The notes under the pieces were generated by a model. The model saw nothing but the letters and a program-made list of their open reading frames with translations, was not told where the DNA came from and ran no database searches. The position numbers and the translations under genes were made by a program. A DNA stretch of 64,000 nt, taken from Agapetus fuscipes (taxonomy: Eukaryota > Arthropoda > Insecta > Trichoptera > Glossosomatidae). Position 1 is the stretch's first letter; each line of letters opens with the position of its first letter. This document shows, piece by piece, positions 20,226-32,900 of the stretch. Location of the stretch: NCBI GenBank assembly GCA_951799405.1, contig OX637359.1:2600201-2664200 (forward strand), read 5' to 3'.

Positions 20226-23024
20226 ATGAGAGCTATAATTTTTTCTGCGTTGGTACTTTTTATGCTGACACAACGAATTGATGTTTCCCAAGGGGGTGAG
20301 AGTATTTTTTTGCAACTTAGATTAAAGATAATAATCTATGGACACGTTACGTAACTAAGCCACACATATTGTTTACATTCCTGCTGCGTTTCCCCCGAAG
20401 GCGTTGCATGTGGCGAGTGGAATCTATTTATTTATACAGATAAGGAGGCCAGCCTTAGCCAGCCGCTTAAGTTTTAGCTGTAATTACGGTCGCTTGACTA
20501 TTTTATAAAATAAAATGAATTTTAATGTTAATTAGGTCCTTTTAGTTCCTTGACTTATAGGTTGATATGCGGCTGACCATCCATGCTGTAAAAATGGTTC
20601 ACTTTGCCAATGTCACCCCTGTTACAGGGAAGGACGGCAAGAGTTGCAGGGTGTATGTCCATTTGAGATTTGGTTTTTATGTTGTAGGTTCACATAAGGC
20701 ATGTGCAAGCGCGAACTTGTACGTGTCTGGTTGTGAGAATGCATGTAATGTGAATCTCCAATGTAACATATCTTTGCAACTTAGATTAGATATTTTTTTT
20801 TTACGAAATCCTGTGCGGGAGACTCCCTAGATTCTAGAATCTAGGGGTCTATGACACTTGTAGTGCCGCAGAGGTGTACGAGCTTGGTCGTCGCTACAAA
20901 GCGTCAATACTCAAGCAAGACCCAGTTGCTGTAAGGCTGGATGGACCTTTTGGTGACCGGCCATTGGTAAAGGTTTTATGAATTTTTCAACCCAGCAAAG
21001 AGCAAATTTGAAAATATAAATGGTACATTTTTTGTGCTCCGCCGGGATTCGAACCCACAACCTTCCCATTCAGAGTCCGCAGTGTTACCACTGAGCTACG
21101 GACCGGTCAAATTGGATTAGATCAAATTAGGTCAGATTAGATTAGATTCATCAAAAGAGTTCATGCTCAATCATCGTGTAGAAATGGTACCTCCCGAAGA
21201 CGTTGGCTATGTCGAGGATTATGTGAATTCCCCTAAAATGGTTCGCATCTTGTATCAGAAACGTGTAACTGTTTGTAAAATTGAAATTAATTTGAATTTG
21301 TAAATATCACAAAATTAATAACAAATATGGAAATACCTTTTTGTTGTCAGATTGTCCTCCGAACCCTTGCAGGCTGAATTGTAAGTGGGGCGTGGCAGAG
21401 GACAGCAATGGCTGCCAACTGTGCAGCTGCTGGCCTAATCCATGCCTCGGGAAGATCTGCAGAAAGAGGGAGATCTGTTATGTCATCCGTAAGCTAACAT
21501 ATCTGTTATATACAAAATTAATTCTCTTCCAACCTCTTATAACTGTAACTCTGTTGCCATTCCTGAGCTGTGGAAAAAAAAGTATCTATGTCCGTGTAAG
21601 AGTATGTACGTGTTTTGTCGGTGTTATGGCTAAGGGGGCCAAGCGGGCTGATCTTTCTAAAGCGGGTGATCGACGTACGAGCTATTATACCGCGGTTTTA
21701 GAGCGACGGTTTTACTCGCGGCTCGTCAGCGCTGATCGACTAGCGAGCAAAACAGTCGTGCGATCGCGGTCGGTTCAAGATGTCGTGCTCAAAATATGAA
21801 GTTTTGTGTTACCTCGCTATAGCATGCAACGAAATTAGAAAAAATAAGCGTAGACGCCCTAGAGTTTGGGTTAAAAGTTGGATCGAAAAGAGGCAGCACT
21901 TGTCGCATACCCATTTGATACGTGAATTGTCAGCAGAACCACTTGATTACAGAAATTACCTCAGAATGTCTGCGGATTTGTATGACGAATTGTTGACGTT
22001 AGTGGCACCCATAATACAAAAACAAAACACAATAATGCGGTTTCATGGCGAGCCGAGTAAAAAATCAAACATACATGACGAGCCACGAGCCCGGCTCGTC
22101 GGTATATATATAATACCGCGGTATTGCAATGATACACCGGCGAGCATTACCGACGAGCCGCAACACCGCGGTTTTACTCGCCCGTCGATCAGGGCCTTAA
22201 CGTATTTGGAATCGAATAACGTTGGTTCGATCCCCGCTTGGGTCATTTTACTATAACTTTGACCCTGGTTCAAAAGATGTCAATGGGTAATTATTAATTA
22301 ATAATTCATTGAATTAAACAATAATTAATTATTAATTGTTGATATTAAAACCTGTTTCTGGCCAGGAAGAATAGGTTGGTGAATTGCGAAAAAAAAAATA
22401 ATAATAATAAAATAACAGCCATTCTATGAAAAGTTTGGTAAAAAGATGGACAACTTATTTATAAATTTCATGCACCCTTTCTGCACAACGATAAAGGATG
22501 AACTGATTCTCATACAGCACAATTGTAATACGCACCTGCAAATGTAGGTTATACTTCATTATGATAGCCTACACTGATCATCTCGAAGGAGAGTGCCTCC
22601 TGATGACATTGGTTAGAGTGCCATAAAAATGTTGAGAACAATGTAAGTTCTCGTAGCCCCACTTCAACTGAAGTGGTTGGCGTAAGACCGACCTGTAAAA
22701 ATAAATAGGTCCAACTCGCCACATGCCACCCCTTCGGGGATAATGCAGCAAGAAGTTAAACTATATGTGTAGCTTAGTTGCGTTGCGTAGTTGTCAGAGC
22801 CTCTGTAGAGTTATGGACGGTATCAGAACAACTCTGCAGAGGTTATGGCCATCCCTAGTGCAATGGCGACAGAAGGTGGTAACCAAAAATAAATAAGAAG
22901 AAAATTGTTTCTCTACAATTTTTGATCTTTAAATAAATTAATTAAACCTTTTTTTTCAGAACCACAATGCTTCACTCTACCATGTCCGCCGATTGGAGTC
23001 TGTCTTACCCCGGATCTCTTGTGA
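20226..23024 (+). CDS. Small secreted antistasin-like protein, copy c (three exons)
   Basis: CDS exons are 20226-20295, 21351-21488 and 22960-23024, about 90 residues. Exon 1 is a signal peptide (MRAIIFSALVLFMLTQ) ending phase 1 at G|GTGAGAG. Exon 2 encodes CPPNPCRLNCKWGVAEDSNG, then CQLCSCWPNPC and the end CYVI, with a GTAAGC donor. Exon 3 begins after a T-rich acceptor, completes a split Gln codon and reads PQCFTLPCPPIGVCLTPDLL before TGA. AATAAA at 23078-23083 is well placed. This is the same architecture as copies a and b but on the opposite strand. The domain belongs to antistasin-like serine-protease inhibitors by cysteine pattern; the target is unknown. Intron 2 holds a SINE-C with a Harbinger insertion and a duplicated piece of the downstream giant gene. 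Confidence 0.85.
20362..20470 (-). mobile_element. SINE-B 3' fragment
   Basis: Reverse fragment with CCCCCGAAGGCGTTGCATGT and the GTGGAATCTATTTATTTATA motif. Confidence 0.55.
20544..20793 (+). repeat. Family D copy
   Basis: Runs from TTCCTTGACTTATAGG to TTTGCAACTTAGATTAGAT. Confidence 0.85.
20800..21108 (-). mobile_element. SINE-A variant with an alternative tail
   Basis: Reverse copy. The tail at 20804-20880 (CTGTGCGGGAGACTCCCTAG) matches that of the 14815 copy, and the tRNA-like head ends at 21108. Confidence 0.75.
21611..22400 (+). mobile_element. SINE-C split by a Harbinger element
   Basis: The SINE-C head at 21611-21660 (GGCCAAGCGGGCTGATC) continues at 22201 (B box GGTTCGATCCCCGC) and ends GGTTGGTGAATTGCG with an A-rich tail. 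Confidence 0.75.
21661..22197 (+). mobile_element. Truncated PIF/Harbinger element with a transposase fragment
   Basis: The 537-bp element is flanked by TAA on both sides, with TGATCGACG near each end in inverted orientation. The segment 21780-22039 encodes MSCSKYEVLCYLAIACNEI, RVWVKSWIEKRQHLSHTHLI and YRNYLRMSADLYDELLTLVA, the N-terminal region of Harbinger transposases. It ends soon after KQNTIMR, so no DDE catalytic core remains. Confidence 0.8.
22414..22800 (+). pseudogene. Duplicated exon 3-intron 3 piece of the Cys-Cys repeat gene
   Basis: TATGAAAAGT(T)TGGTAAAAAG and the following sequence match 25493-25925 in order, including about 30 nt of exon 3 coding DNA, intron sequence (ATGAACTGATT, GCCTACACTGATCATC, GTGCCATAAAAA) and the same truncated SINE-B. 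It carries internal deletions and cannot code. Confidence 0.65.
22656..22788 (+). mobile_element. SINE-B 3' part inside the duplication
   Basis: Starts at CACTTCAACTGAAGTGG and ends GTAGCTTAGTTGCG. Its truncation point matches that of 25780-25920. Confidence 0.65.
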
Positions 23025-23314
23025 AAATTTACTAATTAATGAATTATAATTCTTTTTAAGAAACATGTGCATGATGAAATAAAGATTTTGATGTATAACG
23101 ATAAATTCATGTTTACTTATTTAAAATGGAGTCTACACCTCAAAATATTCCTTGACTGGCTGTTGCTCATAGTGAATAACATATTAATGTTCATCCTCAG
23201 TCACTGTGCGGAGAGGGTGTCTCCTGAAGACGTTGCTAATGTAAGTTCTCTTATAACAGTTTGTCTAATACCCAAGTATTTTTTTTAACTGTGCCTTGAC
23301 TTTTGGTTTTTATA

Positions 23315-23450
23315 TTGTGGACCTACAATATAAAAACACAATCTCAAATGAACATAAGCCCTGCAACTGTTGCCGACCTTCCCTGAAACAGGGGTGACAT
23401 TGTCAAAGTGAACCATTTTTACAGTATGGGTGGTCAGTCTCATACCAACA
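23315..23450 (-). repeat. Family D 5' part
   Basis: Reverse copy without the tail, from GGACCTACAATATAAAAAC to CTCATACCAA. Confidence 0.7.
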
Positions 23451-23921
23451 GGGCCAGTATTTTCAACGTTAGTATAGCGACTTTATACTGAAAGTAAAGG
23501 ACGCACTTATATCAATCGTGGGGATAGTTTTTTTTGTCAGTTTAAAGCCACATATTAAGCTAACGTTGAAAAAACCGGGTCAAGGAACTATTAACTAATT
23601 ACTTAACATCACTAGGTAAAGTGGTGTAACTACCTTATTTATTATTTAAGTAGGGAAAATATTTAAATTTATTTCCGTACTGGCAATACAAACAATTTAA
23701 ATTTGAAAATGGAACAACTATCTAGAGTCTTTTATTTTGGTTTTAAAATTTTGACAGCTAGAAAGTTCAATGCATTTTTAACAAAATTGAATGTCACATA
23801 GTAAATTTTGGTGTCAAAATTATATTTATTTGATATGAAGGAAGGAAATTAAATAACTGAACAATTGTTGAGATAAATTCAAAAAGATTTAACAGATATT
23901 TATTGACATATTCAGTTCAAA

Positions 23922-26900
23922 ATGTTGTCAAATTCAGAGACAATACTTCTCGATACAATTATCGTGGATACAAAAAATAGTCCTTTGCATTATGCCAGAT
24001 TGAGCCCAGAGGAGAGATATAAAATAACGCATGACATCTATATGGGCCAAAATGCAAAACAAAATAAGCAATATGGGTGAGTAATGTCACCCCTATTTAA
24101 AGAAAAGTCGGCAAGAGTTGCAGGGCTAATGTTCATGTGAGATTTGGTTTATTTTGTATGCTCACTTTCTTCCTTGAGTTAAAGGTTGATATGAGGTTAG
24201 TTAACCATCCATACTGTAAAAAATGGTTCACTTTGCAAATGCCACCCCTGTTTCAGGGAAGGTCGGCAAGGGTTGCAGGGCTTATGCTCATTTGAGATTG
24301 GGTTTTTATGTTGTAAGTCCTCATGCGGAATGTGTAAGCGTGAACTTATACGTATCTGCTTATGGGATTGCATTGAATATGAATCTTAAATAAAATATAT
24401 CTTTGCGACTTAGATTATAGATAGACATAAGCATATTCTCATTGTTGTTCTTTTTATTTGCAGAAACAATAAAAGAAGATTTAATTCACCTAAAAAAATA
24501 TACACTCCCAGATCTCCAATCAATGCCAACACATCAGGAAATAATGATAAAATTCAGTTGTACAACTTAAATCCTACGGAAGCTGAGAATAGTCCAACGA
24601 GGCCTCGAAAATATCCAAAGATTTCATTCAAAAATGACGATAAACAAGAGAACATTAAATATGCTAAGAAACCATCAACTTTGAAGGAATATTGTGGTGC
24701 AAATCGCAGATACGATCAAAAGCAAATGACTGGTGTGAAAAAGGCATTTTTAAAATATGGACCCATCGGTTGTACCGTAGAATTTGTGGGTGCATTTGTT
24801 GAAAAAAGTACACAAACAATAAAACAAGAAATAAACAATTTGTCAGATGTTAAAAAAGAGATAACAGATGAAAGTCACATGTTTCAAACAAATGCTGAAA
24901 AAGAGAAAACAAGAGAAAGTGCAGTGTCTGTGGGTAATGTGAAAAATGAGAAAATAAATGAAGCGTCAAAGTTTGAAGGGAATGTTAAAAAAGAAGAAAT
25001 AGATGAATATAAGATTGATGTCAAAAGAAAATGTAGGAGTGTGACTGTCGATACAGACTTACTTTTTATGACAAATACAGAGCTGACCCAGTTTCCATCG
25101 AAAGAAGCGCTGCATGAGAGGTTTAAACATTGAATTGTAATCTAATCTGTTGCTGAGATGTGTAACATTAAGGATTCACATTATATGCATTTTCACAAGC
25201 ATGCAGGTATAAGTTCGCGTTTAAGCATGTCGCATGTGGACTTACAATACAAGAACCCAAATCTCAAATGACGATAGGGTTCACCCAGGTTCCCTACACC
25301 CAACAACTCTTGCGGACCTTCCCTGAAATAGGGGTGGCATTGTATATCCTATAACTTATGACTGTATTTGTAACAAAAGCATTTGAGATAAATTGTCTTA
25401 ATAATGTGTTTTAGGTCAACTGTGGACAGTGAAAATGTTCATGAAATTTTGATTGGAGCTGTGAAAAGAAAAGTATGCCCGTGTAAGAGATTACAACCAT
25501 TTTATGAAAAGTATGGTAAAAAGATCGACAGTTATAGGAAGACTGATAATGTTAAGTATTTACTTATTAATTTATTTCATATTTCCTCATCAGGAGGCAC
25601 CCTTTCTGCGCGATGATTAAGCATGAACTGATTGTCATACAACACAATTTTAATATGAACCCGCGAGCATACGTTATACCTCATTATGATAACCTACACT
25701 GATCATCTTGCAAGAGAGTGTCTCCTGATGGCATTGGTTAGAATGCCATAAAAACATTGAGAATAATGTAAGTTCTTGTACCCCCCGCTTCACTGAAGTG
25801 ATTGGCGTGATGCCGGTCCGCTTACCCGTAAAAATAAATAGGTCCCGAATCGCCACATGGGACCCCTTCGAGGATAACGCAGGCAAAAAGTTACACTAAA
25901 TGTGTAGCTTAGTTGCATTCTCGTAGAATGGTTTGTCAATTGTAAAGTTAATCTTTATTTGTAAATTTATTTAAAAAAACTTTAACTCCTGTTTATTTTT
26001 TTTTACAATTTTGATGTTTGAATTCTATGTAATATTGCTTTTACAGGATCTTACTGTGGATGTGTTCCTGCCAAAAAATGCTAACTTAAAAAATGAGCAC
26101 ATTCAAATCACAAACATTAATCCGCACTCAAGCATTTTTGTTTTTCGTGATGAAGAAACCAAGAATGAGACAGAACCATACAAAGCACTGCCCAATTTTC
26201 TTGAAGAGAATGTATGTGATGACGTTTTGGATTCAAAACATGATTCAACTGCAGCAGAATCTCAAATTTTTGAAGGTTCATTTACAACAGATGCATTTGT
26301 CCCAAAACCTTCAAAATCACTGCCCAGTTTACTTGATGAAAGTGAATGCCACATCATTTTGGACTCCAAAAAAGATGTATCTGTCGTAGAAAACAAAAAT
26401 TTTAATGGATCAAATGTCAATGATGAACTTCTGGATGATCCATTGATGGACGACATTGAGAATGATCCTACTCCTTCAATTTCTTCTTTAATCCAACTGG
26501 AAGAGGCTGATGCTGAAAATGTTAAGCTGGGACAATTGGAGGATAAATCTGTTTTCGTTGGAGCAAGCATTCCTAAAGAAGTTGATAGGTCAATACAATT
26601 ACTTGTAAGTGGCAAAAAAGAAACACCAGATTTGGATTCAACAGTTTTATTAAAGAAACGTCAACGAAAATTGATTGTTACTACTTCAATAATTGTTAAA
26701 AATAAAGAATCTCAACGCTTTAGTGTTAATAAGGTTCACAAAAATGGTTCTCATGAAGTTGTACAAGAGGAAAAAGCGATGACAAATTCAATGCTTGAGG
26801 AGACTGCATCAGAATCTATTGCTGATGAAGATGATTTGAAGTCAAAACCAGTGGCAATGACTCCAAAGCATGTTAAATATGATCTGTCTCCGCGCACAAG

Positions 26901-29900
26901 TGTCGCAAAATTGAAGAAAAATGAGAAAAAGTCATTTGATGATGTCATAGAAGAAACAAAAATAAAGTCTTTCCCAATGTTAAATGACACAAAATCAGAA
27001 CAAATATATCATAAAGAATCAATGCCAATTGTTGGCCAAGATGATTTGAAGTCAAAATTAATTGCAGAGACTCCAAAAACTGTCATAAAAGAATCTCCAC
27101 GTCAAATTTTTAAGAAATCTGGAAAAAATGGGAACGAGTCATCTGAAATGGGTCCAAAGACAAAAGAAATCTCTGTAACAAAGCTAAAAGATACAAAAAT
27201 AAAAGAACCAAGTTATAGCCAAGCAACATCTTTTTTTGATACAACTGATTTGAAACAGTTTGATGAAATGTTGAAAGATTCAGATGACGTAAAAGTTAAT
27301 GAAAAGCAATCATCAATGTCTGATCAAAAGCTTTTAGCTAATACACTGAAGTCAGATCATGATAAACAGAGACCCTTTTTAGAATTTGATGATGCCAGTG
27401 TTCTTAGACCTCAAGATAATCAGGCTTCTGTTTTTGAGAAACAAGAAAACAACAAAGCACAAAAATACTCTGACGATGACTTTAAAAAATTGAAAGCTTG
27501 CACCTGTCCAAAGATCACTCCAGTGTATGCCAATCAGAAAACTGTGGATGAAAATGTTATAACTGTCAACAAAATAGTTGATAACAAGAAAATTGATCAA
27601 TTGGCTTTGACGCTTAGTGCAAGATCAATTGATAAAGCGAGTCAGTATGATGTTGAAGATTTTGAATTTGTGAACCACAATTTAGAGAAGAATTTGTCTA
27701 CACCAAACTATTTCGGAATATCGCCTTTGCAGGTTGAACATGTAGAAAAGATCTCACCATTCAAGTCAAATATTTCGTTCAAAGCAAATAACGGATCAAG
27801 GAAAATTAAATATGATGAATCAGTTGGAGGGAAAGAGGATATTGAGAATGTGCACAACACAATGTTAGAAAAAAGCAAAGGTTCCTTGTACGACGACCAA
27901 GAAAATGTTATTTCCTTGAATTTTTACCAGCAACGAAGTCAGGAGAATCTAGCACAACCAATACTATTACAGAACCAAAATTTGAATAAGCTTTCCTTGG
28001 AAAAAGGCTCTTTAAAAACAGATAGTGAAGAAATAATATATGAAGCCAAAAGTGGATTCTTTAGTTGCTGTTTGAAACCAAAAACAGAATCTCCTCAATC
28101 GAGTTTAAGTGAATTGGAATCTGATCAACGTGAGAATTCAAAAGAATCATTTATGTTGGTGGAGTATGACAATGATAAATTTTACAATTCAAGGTCAAAT
28201 GTTGAAATGAATCTGCAAAAATCGAAGGTTTCAATGGATGGTGAACAACAATTGTCAGGTTTTGATGTAAAAAGAAGCTCAAGAAACTCATTCATCTGCT
28301 GTTGGAAAAAAGTATCGCAAGATGTGACTCCGCCTTTTAGTAAAAGAGAATCTCTTGTGAGTGTGGATCAAAAGTATCAGGGTAACATGGATGAAGAGGG
28401 ATACAAAAATGTTGATGACATTAAGGGTATAAGTGAGGATACAACCAGAAAGGGAAGCAACGCTTTTGTAGTGTTGAAGGATAACATCAAATCAATGGGT
28501 GCTCTTTCAGAAATGACTGATATTCAGAAGAAGATTTATGCAGAAAAGATAGATGAATTTTATCCAAATACAAAAGGAAATGAAGATTTTGTGCGTAGAA
28601 GTTCAAATGTAAACGATGACCGAAATTGTTTGACCAGATGTCTGTATCCAAGACAGAATAGCAGTGATTTGATACAATCGCTTGATTCAGATTCAAAATC
28701 TGATATCTTGAAAAATGAGAATCAAGATGATACAAAAATAATGGGAAATTATGCAGGACAAGAAAAAATAGTAGATGTTTCTTGCGATGAAAAAATTGAT
28801 GAGATATCTTTGAGTAGTGAAAGTGAAAATGATTCAAGATATGATGTTTGTGGGAGGACAAACCTTTTTTCGAGCTGCTGTCATCCGAAACAAAGCAGTT
28901 TTGATGTGAATCCGTCTTTTACTTTAGATGAAACCTCACCTAGTGTCATTGAAAAAGATGAAAATACACCAAAAATAGATACATCAACTGTTGATTACGA
29001 TACCAAATTAGTTGATGAAAATAAAAATGAATTTAAAGATGAGCAAATTAAAGGAAAGAAAAGCAAATTTTCAAGTTGCTGTTTTCCTTCACAAAATAGC
29101 AATGATCTCACATTGTCATATAGTTCAATAGATGTATCAGATGAAGTAAAGGAAGGTTCTAGAAACATTAGAACAGATGACAACAAAATAATAGCAGGAG
29201 ATGAAAAACAGCCAAGAGATTCACCTAAACTTTTGGATGCTAAAAAATCTGATGTTTCAGATTCAAGCACATTGGATAGCGGAGAAATTTCTCTAAACAG
29301 TTCTGCTAAGGTTCATAAAGATAATAGCATTTTCTCAAAATGTTGCGCACCAAAAAAAGATTCACCAGATTCATTCTCATCTTTTGAGTCAGACATTTCA
29401 AAATCTGGTGTCACAAAAAAAGATAGCTTTGAAATTGGGAAAGAAGCTTTATTGAAAAGTCAGATTGCTCAAAATAAGAAAGGCAGTGAGGATGTAAATC
29501 AAGCATTCAATGACTTAGAATTGCAAGAAAAGTTGGTTGATGATTCAAATAAGTTAGGTGACAAGGATTTTGTCAAAAGTCAAGGAAAGAAGACAATTTT
29601 GACTAACTGTTGTTATCCTGAACAAAGCCCTGAAAGCACTCCATCCTCTAGTTTAAATGATTCTTTATCCCATGTAATGGACGTCGCAAAATATCCTGAT
29701 GAAATAGACAAGGTGTTGGTTGAAGCTGATGCGAAAGCAGGAAACTTATCAGACGTTCCTGAAATCAAAAAAGACACTTCTCCGGAGAATGCCGATGTTC
29801 ATACAAAGAAAAATGTTTTTTCAAGATGTTGTTTTCCAAGTGAGGACAGCCGTGATGTGTCTCTTTCTACAATTTTAAAAGAATCATCTGTCATTGAGGC

Positions 29901-32900
29901 AAAACCAATAGATGGCAAAGAAGATAATAGGCACTTGAAATTGGAACAAGACACTACAATTCCTGTATATTGTGAAAGAAAATCAGAGATATCTTTTGAT
30001 ACAAGCAGTTCTTTTCTGGATAATTCTAAAGAAATCAACAGGAATGAAGGTGTTTTATCAAATTGTTGTTATCCAAAACAAAACAGGAGTGATGTTAGTT
30101 TTTCATCTGGTTCAAAAGATTCTTCAACTGATCTAAAGGAAGACTACAAAAAAAGTGAAGATAGAAACAAGATCTTAGATGAAGATGTTAAACTGCATGA
30201 TAAAATAACTGATTTATTATATGACAACAAAAAAGTGGACGATTTATTAACCAGTAAAGAGAATAAAGATAGCTTTTTGGAACGTTCTAATGAAGTTAAT
30301 AAACAGAATAATATTTTCTTGGGCTGCTGTTTTCCAAGACAAAGCAGTAGCGATTTGGCATCGTTTAGTTCAACGGATTCAAAATCTGATGAGGCAAAAA
30401 ACTTAGAACACGCTTATGAGATTGGGAGTGAAAGCTTACTGAAAGATCATGGTATTGAGAGCAAATATGAGGCCAGAATAATGGATAAATATGAACCACA
30501 AAATATAGTTGATGATAGAAAAACGCACAACGCTGTCAATGATAATATATGCCCAGATGAACAATTTGATGACGTTAATCGAAAGAAGAAATATTTCTCA
30601 GATTGCTGTTTCCCAAGACAAACTAGCAGCGATTTAATTACATTGGATAGTTCAAAAGATTCTTCAACTTTGGTTTTTGAAGATTCAAATGAACCTAAAA
30701 ATAAAATGTTGATTGAAAACAATAAAACACTTGAAATGTCATCAAATTTTCGCGATAAAACTCCAGAAGATGCGGATTTTCGTAACGATAGTTTTGTTGG
30801 TGTTCACCAAAAGAAAAATATTCTGTCAAACTGTTGCTACCCAAGACAAAGCAGTGAAGATATGTCATCTTTGTTTGATTCGAAAGATTTGCAATCTGAT
30901 TCTATGGAAAATGTTGTCGTTGACAATGTTGATGATAAAAAGATGTTGCAACAAAATGATTCAATGCAAATTACTAAACCTAATGTTGAAAGAATGGACA
31001 ATAAATTTGAAAGCAAAGATAGCGAAAGTGATTCTTTTTCAAGCAATTCTACAGATATTAAAAGAAAAATTTGTTTCAATTGTTGCTCTCCAAAACAAGA
31101 CAGAAGTGAGTCTTTAAGCTTAAATGATTTTTCAAGTGAGGGTATGATCGATTACAAAACTAGTTTTGAAGATAAAAACAAAAATTTGGTTAAAGATGAT
31201 AAACAGATAAGGAATTCATCAAACATTGTTGATAGCAAGGATAGGGAAGATTTTAATTTTAGGGAAGAAATTCCTGAAGATGTTCATGATAAGCGAAATA
31301 TTTTTGCAAAGTGTTGTTTTCCTAAACAAACCAAGAGTGATTTGTCTATTTCTACAATTTCAAAAGAATTGGTAAATGTAGTCACAGGCAAAGAAGGTGA
31401 TACAAAATTGATATTGGAACAAAATGCTCCACAAATTGTACAGAATATAGCTGTTGACAGAAAACCAAAAGAAACATCTGCTGAAAGTGAACATTTAATG
31501 GAAAATTCTGTAGATATTCGTGCAAATAATAATGTATTTTCAAATTGCTGCTTTCCGGCACAAACTAGCAGTGATCTTACTTCACCGTCCGATTCATTAA
31601 CGGACGGAAGGATAACTTCTAAAAATATTGAGGACGACAAAGAAAATTTGATTGTTTATGATAGACGGAAAGAAGATGAAACAAATGTTGGTTTTAATGG
31701 TAAAATGGAAGAAACAGATTTGAGCGATGCTTGTAAAAGTTCTGAAATTGTTCAAGAAAAGAAAAGGATTTGCTCTTCTTGTTTAAGTCCACAAAAAAAT
31801 AGCAGTGATCCGATTTTGATAATTGTTTCAAAAGACACATCGCCCGATGTCATCAATAAAGATAGTGAAGAGAGTATGTTAGTCAAGGATGAAAAGCAGA
31901 AAGATATGTTAACGAAAGCTACGTTCGATGAAATGTCAATTACAAGTAAAGATATGAAAGGGAAAGTGGATGATGTACAGAAGAAAAGGAATTTATTTCC
32001 AAATTGTTTTTGTATCAAACAAAATAGCAGCGATATATCGCAGTCCTATGGTTCAGAAGATTCAAAATCGAATGTAAAAGCTAACACGGAAATGAATATG
32101 GAAAAAAATGACGCATTTAAACGTGAAGATTTTGCGAATAACAATCAAATGGAAGACAAAATGTTGTCAAAGAATTTAGAAGATACGTTGAATGTTGAGG
32201 AAAAATTTGACAAAAAGAATGATAAAAAGTGTTCACCGAGGAATTGTTGCTTTCAAAATACAAAGAGAGATTCTGATATTGATTCTACATCTACTGATTA
32301 TGGTAATAAAGACAATTCAATTGTTGATACAGTGAAGAAAAGTGTATTGGAGGATGAAAAACAAAATGTGGGTAATGATTTGAATAAAGACGCTGAAAAA
32401 AGTTCTTTTAGGATCAGAAGGCAAAGAGATTCTGTCGCATCAAATGTGGTAGCTTCAAAAGAAAAAACTAAGTCTTTTAGTTATTTTTGCTTCAAAAAAT
32501 GTAATTCGAATGATTCATTGCACTCTTCTGAGGATCTTTCTTTACAATCAAAGCAAAGTAAGTCTTCTCCGTTGCCAATTATTGAAGAAAAAAAGAATAA
32601 AGTTATATTTGAAGACAGGGAACCTTTCAAGGCTATGGAAAGCAAGGTTCAAAGTAATAATAAAGTTGACTGTTATTTGCCAGATAGCATTGATAAGGAT
32701 AAGAAAGTTTTGGAATGGCCCAAAGAAGACTTTTGTTCAAAAGAAAATCATTTGTACATTGAAAATAACAACAAACGACAGAAAACTCATGATTCTGGAT
32801 ATTCTTATGAGAAGCATTCAGAAAAACAAGAATCAAAGGATGAAGAAGGGATTACAAATGATGGTAGAGTAAATGATTTGGAAGATAGTGTTCGATCAAA

